A DNA stretch of 64,000 bases, taken from NCBI GenBank assembly GCA_014384285.1, contig JACNGE010000006.1, forward strand, positions 81,483-145,482, written 5' to 3'. Positions 27,374-35,856 of the stretch are shown piece after piece; the first letter of the stretch is position 1; every line of letters starts with the position of its first letter. A program made the translations under genes and the position numbers. The DNA comes from Actinomycetota bacterium (GTDB taxonomy: Bacteria; Actinomycetota; Acidimicrobiia; Actinomarinales; Actinomarinaceae). The notes under the pieces are model-generated. The model did no database searches. It was not told the origin of the DNA and saw only the letters and a list, made by a program, of their open reading frames with translations.

Positions 27374-28420
27374 ATGAGAATAGAAGATGAAATAAAGCTA
27401 ACTTTTGATGACGTTCTAATAAGACCAAAAAGAAGCACTTTAATTTCTAGGTCTGACGTTGAGCTAAACAGAGAATTTAAATTTAGACATTCTGACCAAA
27501 AATGGACTGGTGTTCCTATTTTTTCTGCAAATATGGATACAACAGGAACTTTTGAAACAGCTAAAGCTCTACAGGCACACAACATGTTGACAGCAGTACA
27601 TAAATTCTACACACTTAAAGACTGGGAGGAAAATCTTCCAGATCTGAATCCCGAATATCTTGCAGTCACAGTGGGGACATCAGAAGATGATTTTGAAAAA
27701 GCAATCAGTATATTTGCAATAGAGGACAATATAAAGTTTTTATGTTTAGATGTTGCTAATGGGTATCGTGAAGACTTTGTTACTGCAGTAAGAAAATTCA
27801 GAGACAAATTTCCAAACAAAATCATTATTGCTGGAAATGTAGCTACTAGAGAAATGACCGAAGCTTTGATATTAGCAGGTGCAGATATAGTCAAAATCGG
27901 TATTGGCCCCGGATCAGTTTGTACAACAAGAAAAGTTGCTGGAGTAGGCTACCCACAACTTTCATCTATCTCAGAATGTTCTGATGCTGCACACGGGCTA
28001 GGAGGTCATGTCATTGCTGATGGTGGTTGCAAGTATCCTGGCGATGTATCAAAAGCTTTTGGTGCAGGTGCCGATTATGTAATGCTTGGAGGTATTTTTG
28101 CAGGTCACTTAGAATCTGGGGGAGAATTAGTCACAGGGGAAGATGGAGTTCAATATAAAGATTTTTATGGAATGTCTTCTAGAAAAGCCCAAGAAATATA
28201 TTATGGTGACTTAGCTGAGTATCGAGCGCCTGAAGGTAAAAAAGTAAGACTTAAATACAAGGGTAGTATCGAAACCACAGTTCAGTCTATTCTAGGAGGA
28301 ATCAGGTCAGCATGTTCTTATGTTGGAGCTAAATCAATCAAAGATTTGCCAAAAAGCACTACTTTTATACGAGTTACACAAACTACTAACGAGATATATG
28401 CAGGATCAGAAAATAGTTGA
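27374..28420 (+). CDS. guaC: GMP reductase
   Basis: Converts GMP to IMP with NADPH, recycling guanine nucleotides. 348 residues without a CBS domain, which with overall length favours GuaC over IMP dehydrogenase. Seen: [13 protein letters not shown], the catalytic loop [20 protein letters not shown] (cited in two parts: [12 protein letters not shown] and VAGVGYPQ) with its catalytic Cys, and the phosphate site [10 protein letters not shown]. The stop overlaps the TTG start of the glutaredoxin gene by 4 bases. Confidence 0.93.
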   Translation: MRIEDEIKLTFDDVLIRPKRSTLISRSDVELNREFKFRHSDQKWTGVPIFSANMDTTGTFETAKALQAHNMLTAVHKFYTLKDWEENLPDLNPEYLAVTVGTSEDDFEKAISIFAIEDNIKFLCLDVANGYREDFVTAVRKFRDKFPNKIIIAGNVATREMTEALILAGADIVKIGIGPGSVCTTRKVAGVGYPQLSSISECSDAAHGLGGHVIADGGCKYPGDVSKAFGAGADYVMLGGIFAGHLESGGELVTGEDGVQYKDFYGMSSRKAQEIYYGDLAEYRAPEGKKVRLKYKGSIETTVQSILGGIRSACSYVGAKSIKDLPKSTTFIRVTQTTNEIYAGSENS

Positions 28421-28650
28421 AAATAGATATTTATACAAAAGACAACTGTATTTGGTGTGATAGAGCAAAATTTCTTCTTGATTCAAAAGAATTAGCTTAC
28501 ACTGAAATTGATTTGTCAGATGATAGTTTGAGAGATGATTTTTATTTAAAGCTGGGTGATAATGTAAAAACAGTCCCACAGATATTTATTGACAATAAAC
28601 GTGTTGGAGGATATCAAGATCTAGTAAGGTGGTTTGATAATGGCCTCTAA
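28417..28650 (+). CDS. Glutaredoxin
   Basis: 77 residues with a CxxC active site Cys11-Ile-Trp-Cys14, the TVPQIFI cis-proline motif and GGYQDL for the glutathione or mycothiol site. In Actinobacteria such proteins may use mycothiol (mycoredoxin) instead of glutathione; the sequence alone does not settle this. The start is TTG at 28417, translationally coupled to guaC through TTGA. Confidence 0.93.
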   Translation: MKIDIYTKDNCIWCDRAKFLLDSKELAYTEIDLSDDSLRDDFYLKLGDNVKTVPQIFIDNKRVGGYQDLVRWFDNGL

Positions 28651-29542
28651 CGAATCATCAAAAACTGTCTTTTTGGCTATGTCTGTTAATTTTTCAATAG
28701 GGGTTGCTAAATCTGTTATAGCAACAATAACTATGTCTAGTGCAATGTTTTCTGAAGCAGTACACTCTTTTGTTGATACGGGAAATCAGTTTCTTCTATG
28801 GTTTGGCATCAAACAATCGAAGAAATCAAATCCAAAAATTTATCCGCTAGGGAGAGGTAAGGAAGAATACTTTTGGACTCTTGTAGTAGCTGTATTGATA
28901 TTTACAGTTGGTGGACTAGTTTCTCTAGAACATGGAATTGAATCTTTATCTCATCCAAAAAAATTACAAAATTTAACTATTTCTGTCACACTACTTATTG
29001 TTTCGATCATTCTTGAATCCTATGTACTAAAAAAAGCTGTTTCCCAACTCAAGAAGGGAAAGTCTAAAGATAAAGGCATACTAACTCTTTTAAAAGAATC
29101 TACAGACGGGCCTTTAATTGCAATAGTTGTTGAAGATTTTGCAGCAACTCTAGGTCTAATTTTTGCATTGATTGGAACGTTGCTGTCCTCAATAACCGAA
29201 AACTCAATTTATGATTCAATATCTGCGATTTCAATAGGAGCACTATTGATGGTTTCGGGTATTTTTCTAGGTTATGAAATGAAACATTTAATTACCGGTG
29301 AGAGCATTTCTGATGAGCGATTAAAAAAAATTAATAAAATAATAAATTCACATCAACACGTAACTGTATTATCTAGGCTTAAAATCATACCAATAGGCAG
29401 CAATCAATATTTAGCTTTAGTAACACTTGATTACGAAGATTCATTAGACAATAATGAGGTAGTTTCTGTTAACCAATCTTTAATTGAAACAATTCAAATA
29501 ACTGAGCCATCGATTGTTGAGATATACTTTAATCCACAATAA
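28640..29542 (+). CDS. Cation diffusion facilitator family transporter
   Basis: 300 residues from the ATG at 28640 (a TTG at 28634 is also possible). Six hydrophobic helices. Seen: SEAVHSFVDTGNQ for the first metal site and VVEDFAATLGL for the second, with a small cytoplasmic C-terminal domain; the metal residues read H/D and E/D. This is closest to the SLC30A9-like branch of CDF proteins, for which the ion is not firmly known. It overlaps the glutaredoxin gene by 11 bases. Confidence 0.9.
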   Translation: MASNESSKTVFLAMSVNFSIGVAKSVIATITMSSAMFSEAVHSFVDTGNQFLLWFGIKQSKKSNPKIYPLGRGKEEYFWTLVVAVLIFTVGGLVSLEHGIESLSHPKKLQNLTISVTLLIVSIILESYVLKKAVSQLKKGKSKDKGILTLLKESTDGPLIAIVVEDFAATLGLIFALIGTLLSSITENSIYDSISAISIGALLMVSGIFLGYEMKHLITGESISDERLKKINKIINSHQHVTVLSRLKIIPIGSNQYLALVTLDYEDSLDNNEVVSVNQSLIETIQITEPSIVEIYFNPQ

Positions 29543-29544
29543 GA

Positions 29545-29550
29545 TAGGAT
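29545..29550 (+). promoter_or_regulatory. -10 box, leaderless promoter of msrB
   Basis: TAGGAT ends 6 bases before the msrB ATG at 29557. No Shine-Dalgarno sequence at a workable distance. Confidence 0.4.
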
Positions 29551-29556
29551 ATCTTT

Positions 29557-29928
29557 ATGGAAATAAGTAAAGAACATTTATCAGAAGAACAAATACAGGT
29601 CACACAATTTTGTGGAACCGAACCACCATTTTCAGGTAAATTGCTTAATGAAAAAAGAGAAGGTACTTATATTTGTGCAGTTTGCAGAGAAGCCCTATTC
29701 GATTCTACTTCTAAATATGACTCCGGATCAGGTTGGCCAAGTTTCTTTGATGCTGCGGAGGGTAAAATATCAACAAGAGTTGATACATCCTTAGGCATGA
29801 CAAGAACTGAAATTCTATGTAAGAACTGTTCTTCTCACCTAGGACATGTATTTCCAGATGGACCACAACCTACAGGAAATAGATACTGTGTAAATAGCTT
29901 AAGTATGGACTTTAAAGTTCATGAGTGA
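29557..29928 (+). CDS. msrB: Peptide methionine-(R)-sulfoxide reductase MsrB
   Basis: Repairs oxidised methionine in proteins. 123 residues. Zinc ligands Cys40, Cys43, Cys88 and Cys91; catalytic Cys111 in RYCVNSLSM; family motifs GSGWPSF and LGHVFPDGP. Cys19 is an additional cysteine. It overlaps the DCC protein gene by 8 bases, suggesting joint expression of two redox proteins. Confidence 0.96.
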   Translation: MEISKEHLSEEQIQVTQFCGTEPPFSGKLLNEKREGTYICAVCREALFDSTSKYDSGSGWPSFFDAAEGKISTRVDTSLGMTRTEILCKNCSSHLGHVFPDGPQPTGNRYCVNSLSMDFKVHE

Positions 29929-30229
29929 AATATTCATTGATAATGACTGTAGTGTATGCAAAGCGTATGGGTTGTTTCTTTACAAAAAAAATAATGAATT
30001 AAATATTTCTAGTCAACAAGATTTGAATCAAATTGATATTGAACGAGATGAAGTTATATATATCAAAAACAATAGAAAATATTATGCATCAGCAGCGGTT
30101 ATCGAGTCAATTTCCGATCTTGGTGGAGTCTATAAAATAATAAAAATATTTTATCTAGTTCCTAAAAGAATTAGAAATTTTGTCTATCGAATAGTTTCAA
30201 AAAATAGGAGAAGGTTTTTTTATAAATAG
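29921..30229 (+). CDS. DCC-family thiol-disulfide oxidoreductase-like protein (DUF393)
   Basis: 102 residues. The N-terminal [10 protein letters not shown] (Cys10, Cys13) matches the D-x-D-C-x-x-C motif of the DCC family, a thioredoxin-fold group with unproven oxidoreductase activity. The C-terminus is strongly basic. It overlaps msrB by 8 bases. Its last codons carry the GGAGAAGG sequence that could serve the next small gene. Confidence 0.8.
   Translation: MSEIFIDNDCSVCKAYGLFLYKKNNELNISSQQDLNQIDIERDEVIYIKNNRKYYASAAVIESISDLGGVYKIIKIFYLVPKRIRNFVYRIVSKNRRRFFYK
30206..30214 (+). promoter_or_regulatory. Possible ribosome-binding site of the ATA-start mini gene
   Basis: AGGAGAAGG lies in the last codons of the DCC gene and ends 7 bases before the ATA at 30222. 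It is among the best purine-rich sites in the window, and the only one of this quality here. Confidence 0.45.
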
Positions 30230-30440
30230 ACTAAATAAAATATTCCAAAGTAAAATATTCAGAACAATCTTTATATTTTCTATATTTAGAGCTTTTTATG
30301 GACTTCTCGTCGTATTCGTATTTTATTATTTTGGCTATAAGGCAAATGTAAATTTAGAAATCTATGTTTTGTACCTCTTAATTTCAGTACTATTTTCAAG
30401 ATATCTTTTTAAAAAATTAAAATTTAAATTTAATCTCTAA
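30222..30440 (+). CDS. Mini membrane protein (72 aa) with apparent ATA start
   Basis: An open frame runs from a TAG at 30192 to TAA at 30438-30440 and contains no ATG, GTG or TTG before its last third. Reading from ATA at 30222 gives a basic N-terminus ([10 protein letters not shown]), two hydrophobic helices with an FGYKAN turn, and a basic end. The amino-acid composition looks like a real small membrane protein. It fills the 200-base space between DUF393 and yajQ, and overlaps convergent yajQ by 11 bases. Function unknown. Confidence 0.5.
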   Translation: MNRLNKIFQSKIFRTIFIFSIFRAFYGLLVVFVFYYFGYKANVNLEIYVLYLLISVLFSRYLFKKLKFKFNL

Positions 30441-30912
30441 AATTTCCAAATGTTAGGTGTATTTCAAAGTTTTTTTCTTTAATTGAGTTCATAACTATTT
30501 GTAGTGTATCCTTTTTTTTTGACATTACACGTATTGAACTATCTTGTATAGATGCTTGTAACTTTTTATCTATTTCTTTTATATATTTCACAATTTCTTT
30601 TGCCTGAGGTGTTTCAATTCCTGATTTAAGAAGATACACCCTTTTACTTTCAGATGGAGTTTCATCATCTGAAAATTCTGATAAAAACTTTATTGAAATA
30701 TTTCGTTTAGCAAACTTTTCCCTAAGTACTTGATCTGCTGCTAAAAGCCTATCTTTAGTTGAGCTGTTTATGCTTATTGTTGTATCACTAGCATCGATGG
30801 ATGTCTTTGTATTCTTAAAGTCGTATCTATTAACAATTTCTCTTTTAGATTGGTCAACTGCATTAGTGACTTCTTGTTTATTGAATTCAGATGTTATGTC
30901 AAAACTAGGCAT
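30430..30912 (-). CDS. yajQ: YajQ family protein (DUF520)
   Basis: 160 residues, typical length. Seen: MPSFDITSEFNKQEVTNAVDQ (first part SFDITSEFNK), REIVNRYDFKNTK and the second ferredoxin-like fold ending in VMSKKKDTLQ. The family binds nucleotides, and some members bind cyclic-di-GMP as transcription co-regulators. Role here not known. It heads a leftward run, though the genes upstream (coiled-coil protein, crcB, trmL) are likely transcribed with it from the trmL promoter. Confidence 0.94.
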   Translation of the reverse strand: MPSFDITSEFNKQEVTNAVDQSKREIVNRYDFKNTKTSIDASDTTISINSSTKDRLLAADQVLREKFAKRNISIKFLSEFSDDETPSESKRVYLLKSGIETPQAKEIVKYIKEIDKKLQASIQDSSIRVMSKKKDTLQIVMNSIKEKNFEIHLTFGNFRD

Positions 30913-30914
30913 GT

Positions 30915-31103
30915 TTAGCTCCCATATTTTTCTTTTATGTAGTTGAGTTCATTTTCTATCTTAAGGATACTTCTTTTTAATGCTTGAAGTTCTTCAACTT
31001 CATCATATTCCTCATAACTTTTAATTTTCTGCTCTAGTGCTCTGTACCTAATTAATAAAAATAGGATTATTATTAATAAACCTACCCAAAAAATATTTTC
31101 CAT
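30915..31103 (-). CDS. Small membrane-anchored coiled-coil protein (62 aa)
   Basis: One N-terminal membrane helix (about 4-20) followed by a charged heptad-like helix (YRALEQKIKSYEEYDEVEEL onward). Not recognised. It lies 3 bases from crcB and 2 bases from yajQ on the same strand, so it is probably translated with them. Confidence 0.65.
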   Translation of the reverse strand: MENIFWVGLLIIILFLLIRYRALEQKIKSYEEYDEVEELQALKRSILKIENELNYIKEKYGS

Positions 31104-31106
31104 AAT

Positions 31107-31469
31107 TTAATTTACCATTTTAGTGGCAATGTACACACCAAACAACCCAGCTAAAATTGAGATGATTACTGTACCGAATAGATAAATTAATGATAAAAAT
31201 GGGGACTGAGAATTTAGCTCAATCAAATCAAATGTAAATTGAGAAAAGGTTGTAAATCCTCCCAAAATACCTGTTAATAAAAAAATGCTTAAGATTGTAT
31301 TTTGAGCAACTGAAACATAAACTATACCAAAAATAAAAGAGCCTAAAATATTTACTCCCATTGTTGAAACTTGATTCATTTGTAGAAAAGTAAAAGAATA
31401 ATTTAAAAGATATCTTAAGACTGAACCAATGCCCCCTCCAAGAAAAACTAGAGCTACTTTATTTAGCAT
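31107..31469 (-). CDS. crcB: Fluoride channel FluC/CrcB
   Basis: Small dimeric membrane channel that exports fluoride. 120 residues with four helices. Seen: GGGIGSVLRYLL, the NILGSFIFG stretch with the conserved Asn, and GGFTTFSQF, the family's fluoride-path motif. A single copy appears here, implying a homodimer unless a second gene lies elsewhere. It overlaps trmL by 11 bases. Confidence 0.94.
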   Translation of the reverse strand: MLNKVALVFLGGGIGSVLRYLLNYSFTFLQMNQVSTMGVNILGSFIFGIVYVSVAQNTILSIFLLTGILGGFTTFSQFTFDLIELNSQSPFLSLIYLFGTVIISILAGLFGVYIATKMVN

Positions 31470-31902
31470 TCGACTGTCTTAAATATTCGTAACCAACTAT
31501 TGCAACAGAGTTTGCAAGGTTAATGCTTCTTGAGTCATCATCCATAGGTATTGTTAGCAAATTAGTATCTTCAATTAGATTTTCTGGTAAACCGACTGAT
31601 TCCGGTCCAAATATTAAATAACTATATTTTGAAAGATTTACGTCCCAATAGTTACGAGTACCTTTAGCTGAAAGATATCCAATTTTAGCTGAGTTATTTT
31701 CGGTTAAAAAATCTTCCCAGCTTTCATATATACTTACTGATGCTAAATCGTGATAATCAAGACCAGCCCTTCTAACTTTATTTTCTTGAAATGAAAATCC
31801 AAATGGTTTAATTATATTTAAAGGAATACCAGTGTTTGCAGAAAGCCTTATACAGGCACCAACATTACCTGCTATCTCAGGTTGATAAAGTACAATTTCC
31901 AC
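31459..31902 (-). CDS. trmL: tRNA (cytidine/uridine-2'-O-)-methyltransferase TrmL
   Basis: SPOUT-fold enzyme that methylates the wobble base of certain leucine tRNAs in E. coli. 147 residues, typical. Seen: PEIAGNVGACIRL, LIFGPESVGLP and IPMDDDSRSINLANSVAI (cited as IPMDDDSRSINLANS), the three SPOUT motifs. Start is GTG at 31902. Both leucine tRNAs in this window are possible substrates by family analogy. Confidence 0.93.
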   Translation of the reverse strand: MEIVLYQPEIAGNVGACIRLSANTGIPLNIIKPFGFSFQENKVRRAGLDYHDLASVSIYESWEDFLTENNSAKIGYLSAKGTRNYWDVNLSKYSYLIFGPESVGLPENLIEDTNLLTIPMDDDSRSINLANSVAIVGYEYLRQSNAK

Positions 31903-31908
31903 AATGTA

Positions 31909-31914
31909 ATTATA
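31909..31914 (-). promoter_or_regulatory. -10 box, leaderless promoter of trmL
   Basis: On the minus strand a perfect TATAAT ends 6 bases before the GTG start at 31902, implying a leaderless GTG mRNA for trmL-crcB-coiled-coil-yajQ. Confidence 0.55.
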
Positions 31915-31940
31915 TTCCTATTCAAGAACCATATACTATG

Positions 31941-31946
31941 TAAAAT
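31941..31946 (+). promoter_or_regulatory. -10 box, leaderless promoter of the acyltransferase-like gene
   Basis: TAAAAT ends 7 bases before the ATG at 31954 and supports that start over an in-frame upstream start at 31882 inside trmL. Confidence 0.5.
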
Positions 31947-31953
31947 ATTTACT

Positions 31954-33507
31954 ATGAAACAATTTACTAATTTGTTCTTCCCATCATTTGGTAGTTTTAA
32001 GGGTGCGTGGAATCAAGTTTCTAAAACTTCAAATTCTAGAATTAGATTTATTGACTTTTTAAAAGTTACAGGACTGTTGTTAATAATTTTTAATACATTC
32101 TATTTTCTTCAATTTGAAAAATCTTCCGGCGAATTTATAATTTACAATCGAGTAATTTTAGACAATACACTTACCCCAATTACCTGGGTGACTGTAGGGA
32201 TGTCTCTATTTATATTTTCGACGGGATTTACAAACAAAATTGCCTGGTATTCTAATGTTGGCAGAGATGGTAGTCAGTGGAAATTTCTTACTGATAGAGT
32301 CGACAGTATTATGGGAACTGTTCTAGTCTGGATTTTTTTTATAACTTTAACTTTAAATATTTCTTCTAAAATTATTTATTTTCCCTTATATATTACCAAT
32401 CAAGAAGATGGAATACTTACAGTTACTGAATTTATCATGTGGCCATTGTGGTTAGTATCCATTTATTTAGCTGTAGTTTTATTTTGTCCACTAACTATTT
32501 TTCTTCATAAAAAAAACCCATATTCAACAATTTCTTTCTTGATAGCTAGTCTTGTTTTAATTGATAATATTGATTTTTCTATCTCACTTTCTTATATAAA
32601 ACTATTTAATTATTTAATTTTCTGGTTAACAGTTCACCAGTTAGGATATTTTTACGCTGATGGAAAAATTTTTAATTTTAAAAAAAGAACCTTTGCTGCA
32701 ATCTCTTTACTTTCTTACAGTTATCTCTCTTTTTTACATTACTCTACAAGTGAATATCTTTCAGTTTCAAATTACCGCTTACTCTCATTTTCAAATGAAG
32801 ATCCACCTACAACTATCTATTTAATAGCTTCTGTTGGGCTTATCAATTTTCTTTTATTACTACGTGAAGAGATTGAAACTTTTATGAATAGGCAAAATGT
32901 GTGGTACATTTTTTCAACTATACATTCGAATATATACACACTATTTCTTTGGCACGTGGCCGTCTTCTTTTTTACTAGTTACTTTTCTACCCCTGTTTAT
33001 TTATATGTACTTATTATTTTTGTGTCAATATTTGTTTTTGGTAATTATGAAAGAAAAACTTTTAGACTCTCCCGTTCTTTAATTAAGAGAGTCAATCCCT
33101 TGCAACCTTGGCCAACTCCAATAAAAGCCCGTCTTTCTTATAGCAACTTTCTTTTAGCCTGGATATCTTCCGTCTTAGTTATTATTGGAATATTTCAAAT
33201 TACATTAGGGGGAGTAGGCTTATCTGGTTTCTTCTCATTAAGACAGCTTTATATATTTTCAGGAAACACATTTGAAGCATTCATAAGAATAATTATTGGA
33301 CTTTTGCTGCTTAACGTTACTGTCAGAAGAGTAGATCTAAAAAATCAATTACTTGTTTTGGCAATAGCTTCTCAAGTAGTTACTTTACTCATAAGGTTTC
33401 AGTTATATAGTTCAATTACATCACTGGAGTTATATCTCGGTGTATTTTTAGTTTTCTTTTATTTGATACTGATATTTAATAATCGTAACTATAAATCGCT
33501 AGTTTGA
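31954..33507 (+). CDS. Acyltransferase-3-like polytopic membrane protein
   Basis: 517 residues with about eleven to thirteen hydrophobic helices. The first helix region RIRFIDFLKVTGLLLIIFN aligns with the acyltransferase-3 pattern R-x-x-x-LDxLRG...H, but the catalytic His position holds Asn. A later IYTLFLWHVAVFF stretch resembles the family's LYLLHxP motif. About 120 extra residues at the end carry four more helices. It is therefore a divergent member, possibly not an O-acyltransferase. The start is the ATG at 31954, supported by a leaderless promoter. No sugar or lipid genes flank it to suggest a substrate. Confidence 0.7.
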   Translation: MKQFTNLFFPSFGSFKGAWNQVSKTSNSRIRFIDFLKVTGLLLIIFNTFYFLQFEKSSGEFIIYNRVILDNTLTPITWVTVGMSLFIFSTGFTNKIAWYSNVGRDGSQWKFLTDRVDSIMGTVLVWIFFITLTLNISSKIIYFPLYITNQEDGILTVTEFIMWPLWLVSIYLAVVLFCPLTIFLHKKNPYSTISFLIASLVLIDNIDFSISLSYIKLFNYLIFWLTVHQLGYFYADGKIFNFKKRTFAAISLLSYSYLSFLHYSTSEYLSVSNYRLLSFSNEDPPTTIYLIASVGLINFLLLLREEIETFMNRQNVWYIFSTIHSNIYTLFLWHVAVFFFTSYFSTPVYLYVLIIFVSIFVFGNYERKTFRLSRSLIKRVNPLQPWPTPIKARLSYSNFLLAWISSVLVIIGIFQITLGGVGLSGFFSLRQLYIFSGNTFEAFIRIIIGLLLLNVTVRRVDLKNQLLVLAIASQVVTLLIRFQLYSSITSLELYLGVFLVFFYLILIFNNRNYKSLV

Positions 33508-33511
33508 GTCA

Positions 33512-33517
33512 TAATAT
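33512..33517 (+). promoter_or_regulatory. -10 box, leaderless promoter of the AI-2E gene
   Basis: TAATAT ends 6 bases before the ATG at 33524. This favours the second of two close ATGs (33518 and 33524). Confidence 0.45.
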
Positions 33518-33523
33518 ATGAAT

Positions 33524-34549
33524 ATGAAAAAAGGTGAATCAAGACAAGAGCTATTGAATAGAGCATTCTTTTATGTTCTCTTTATTGGAATTGCAATAAT
33601 TATATTTTTAAGAGTAAAGCCTTTAATTTTTGATTTATTTGTAGCTATTGTCTTAGCTGCTTTAGCGGAACCTGTCGTTTACAGGTTGTCAAAAAAATTT
33701 GGAAGAAAAATATCGGCACTTATTGCTGTGTTTGTAATTTTATTTGTTATATTTGGAATAATCTTTTCCCTTGTTCCAATTATGGTTCAAGAGATTTATT
33801 TTCTATCAACACAGTTACCAACTTACCTAGATAACATTTTGGAATATATAAATAGTGAAGGTTTTTCAATTTCAAATCAATCTCTCGATTTGGAGACTCA
33901 ATTTGGTACATTTATTAAATCATATGGGGAAACAGTTGGCGAGACTGTTGTGTTCGCCGGACAAGGTGTGCTGAGTGCACTTGGACATTTTTTCATAATC
34001 TTCTTCTTTTCTTTTTACTTAATAAGCGAAGGTGAGCATTGGAGAGAAAGTTTAAAAAATTCTATTTCTTCACGCTATTCCAATCTTATAGATCAAGTTT
34101 GGACAATAGGTGTTTCCAAGGCAGGTGGATTTATCGTTGCACGAGTAATTTTGGGAATCCTTGCCAGTGTTGTATTTACAGTTTCTTTTCTTATTATTGG
34201 ATTACCATCACCCGTAGCTTTAGGAATAGCAGCAGGGGTATTATCCCAATTGATTCCAGTGATCGGGACATTCCTTGGTGGAATAGTTCCAGTTTTAGCT
34301 TCGGTATCACTGGGAGCTAATTATGTTTTGTACACGCTTCTGGTTCTTTCGATATATCAATTACTAGAAAACTATTTTATCAGTCCAAAAATTACACAGT
34401 CAACCATGGAGATACACCCAGCAGTAGCAGTTTTCTCAACAATCTTTGGAGCATATACAGTTGGAGCAGTAGGAGCAATTCTAGCACTACCTGTGGCAGC
34501 AACCATACAAGGTGTAGTTGGGACAGTTATTGAAAATAATAAAAAATGA
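33524..34549 (+). CDS. AI-2E family transporter (PerM-like)
   Basis: 341 residues with about seven or eight helices. Seen: FVAIVLAALAEPVVYRLSKK (cited in part: AALAEPVVYRL), and the C-terminal PSPVALGIAAGVLSQLIPVIG pattern (PSPVALGIAAG, LIPVIGTFLGG) followed by the ENYFISPKI and HPAVAVFSTIFGA stretches that mark the family. Members move diverse solutes or sodium/protons; autoinducer export is shown for few. It overlaps the next small membrane gene by 4 bases. Confidence 0.92.
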   Translation: MKKGESRQELLNRAFFYVLFIGIAIIIFLRVKPLIFDLFVAIVLAALAEPVVYRLSKKFGRKISALIAVFVILFVIFGIIFSLVPIMVQEIYFLSTQLPTYLDNILEYINSEGFSISNQSLDLETQFGTFIKSYGETVGETVVFAGQGVLSALGHFFIIFFFSFYLISEGEHWRESLKNSISSRYSNLIDQVWTIGVSKAGGFIVARVILGILASVVFTVSFLIIGLPSPVALGIAAGVLSQLIPVIGTFLGGIVPVLASVSLGANYVLYTLLVLSIYQLLENYFISPKITQSTMEIHPAVAVFSTIFGAYTVGAVGAILALPVAATIQGVVGTVIENNKK

Positions 34550-34839
34550 GTAGTATATTTGACCTTCCAATCAGTGCAGTAAAATCAGTAGATAAATTAT
34601 TGCAACACTTCAAAGAGGAAACAATTGATGAAGTTGAAGATTCAATAAAATCTTTAAAAAGAAACTTTAAAGCAGGAAACTATTTAGCTATATCCATGTT
34701 ATTTATAATTATTGGAATTGCATCAATACTAAGCCAATTATTTGTAGGTAATTTTTTCCTCCAAGCTATGACTTATTTTTCCATGGCCTTACTGTGTTTA
34801 TTCTCTTTTGGACTTATTATTTGGAGAATAATGAAATGA
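34546..34839 (+). CDS. Two-helix membrane protein (97 aa)
   Basis: A charged amphipathic N-terminal half (VDKLLQHFKEETIDEVEDSI) precedes two hydrophobic helices (about 45-63 and 70-93). The layout is like Phage_holin_3_6/DUF1469-type actinobacterial proteins, but I cannot confirm membership. It is coupled by ATGA to the AI-2E gene and to the following mini gene. Confidence 0.65.
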   Translation: MSSIFDLPISAVKSVDKLLQHFKEETIDEVEDSIKSLKRNFKAGNYLAISMLFIIIGIASILSQLFVGNFFLQAMTYFSMALLCLFSFGLIIWRIMK

Positions 34840-34991
34840 AAAATTACAAAGACTCATACAGTGAACTCAAAAAAAATGTCAATGACGATAACTCTAAGAT
34901 TATCACTTTCCTAATCCTCGGTATTCTTATAGGAAGACTGTATGAAAAATTTAATAGGATTAAAACTAAGATAATTAAGAAACGAAAATGA
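34836..34991 (+). CDS. Mini membrane protein (51 aa)
   Basis: ATG at 34836 overlaps the previous stop (ATGA). A polar start (KNYKDSYSELKKNVNDDNSK), one membrane helix (IITFLILGILIGRLY) and a very basic end (RIKTKIIKKRK). An in-frame upstream ATG at 34794 lies inside the previous gene and is less likely. Looks like a YtxH-type small protein, not identified further. Confidence 0.6.
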   Translation: MKNYKDSYSELKKNVNDDNSKIITFLILGILIGRLYEKFNRIKTKIIKKRK

Positions 34992-35077
34992 ACAGATCTT
35001 TACAAAAATTTGTAGCTATTTTGCTTGCAGCAGGTGTAGTATTTTCAACAATTGCATATTTTTTATTGTTAATATAA
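34988..35077 (+). CDS. Mini membrane protein (29 aa)
   Basis: ATG at 34988 again overlaps the previous stop in ATGA. It encodes a short basic start (NRSLQKF) and one membrane helix (VAILLAAGVVFSTIAYF, then LLLI). Third link in a coupled chain after the AI-2E gene. Small single-helix proteins of this design are common in Actinobacteria. Too short for family recognition; support is coupling and composition. Confidence 0.5.
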   Translation: MNRSLQKFVAILLAAGVVFSTIAYFLLLI

Positions 35078-35081
35078 TTTT

Positions 35082-35855
35082 GTGAATTTTGAAAATAATC
35101 TCGTTATTATCGAGTCACCATCTAAACAGTATTTAAGCGTCATAACTAAGGGTCAAGAATTCATAACTAATGAAGGCAAAATAGAATTTGATAATATAGA
35201 CAAACTGCCTATCAAGATCTTATCATCAACGGGTATCGAATTTACAATATATACCCCCTCTTATAAAGATTTCGTTCTTCTTATGAAAAGAGGTCCACAG
35301 ATAATTTATCCAAAAGATGCAGGATCTATAATTGTTTCAGCAAATATTAATTCACACAGCAGAGTTCTTGAAATTGGTACTGGCTCTGGTGCACTCACAC
35401 TTTTTATTGCTACATTGCTTGGTCCTAATTCTGAATTTTACTCATTAGATGTCAGCAAAAAAAATCAATACAGAGCAGGTAAGACTATTTCAAGATATCT
35501 ATCAAATTATTCTGAAGAATTTATAAAAAAAATTAACTTTGTAAATGAAGATTTATCAACATTTTTAATGAAAAATATCTCAATTAATTTTAATTCAATA
35601 ATTACTGACGTTCCTGAACCTTGGCATTTCTTTGACAATAATCAAATTGAAGACAATCTATATTGGGTGTCGTATTTACCATCTATATCTCAGATTTCAA
35701 AAACTAAAGACACACTTGAACAAAATAATTTTCAGCATATTGAGATCAAGGAAGTCCTTGAAAGAGAGTGGACAGTTAAAGGCAATATTTCAAGACCAAA
35801 ACATACTATGGTAGGTCATACTGGATTTATTATAAGTGGAAGGTTTATTATTTGA
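35082..35855 (+). CDS. trmI: tRNA (adenine-N1)-methyltransferase TrmI
   Basis: Methylates A58 in the T-loop of tRNAs, a modification common in Actinobacteria. 257 residues. N-terminal beta domain with IIYPKDAGSII, Rossmann fold with SAM-binding VLEIGTGSGALTL, the acidic residue in SLDVSKKN, and DVPEPWHF matching DxPxPW of the family. Start is GTG at 35082, 4 bases after the 29-residue gene. Its stop is one base from the convergent ferredoxin stop. Confidence 0.94.
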   Translation: MNFENNLVIIESPSKQYLSVITKGQEFITNEGKIEFDNIDKLPIKILSSTGIEFTIYTPSYKDFVLLMKRGPQIIYPKDAGSIIVSANINSHSRVLEIGTGSGALTLFIATLLGPNSEFYSLDVSKKNQYRAGKTISRYLSNYSEEFIKKINFVNEDLSTFLMKNISINFNSIITDVPEPWHFFDNNQIEDNLYWVSYLPSISQISKTKDTLEQNNFQHIEIKEVLEREWTVKGNISRPKHTMVGHTGFIISGRFII

Positions 35856-35856
35856 T

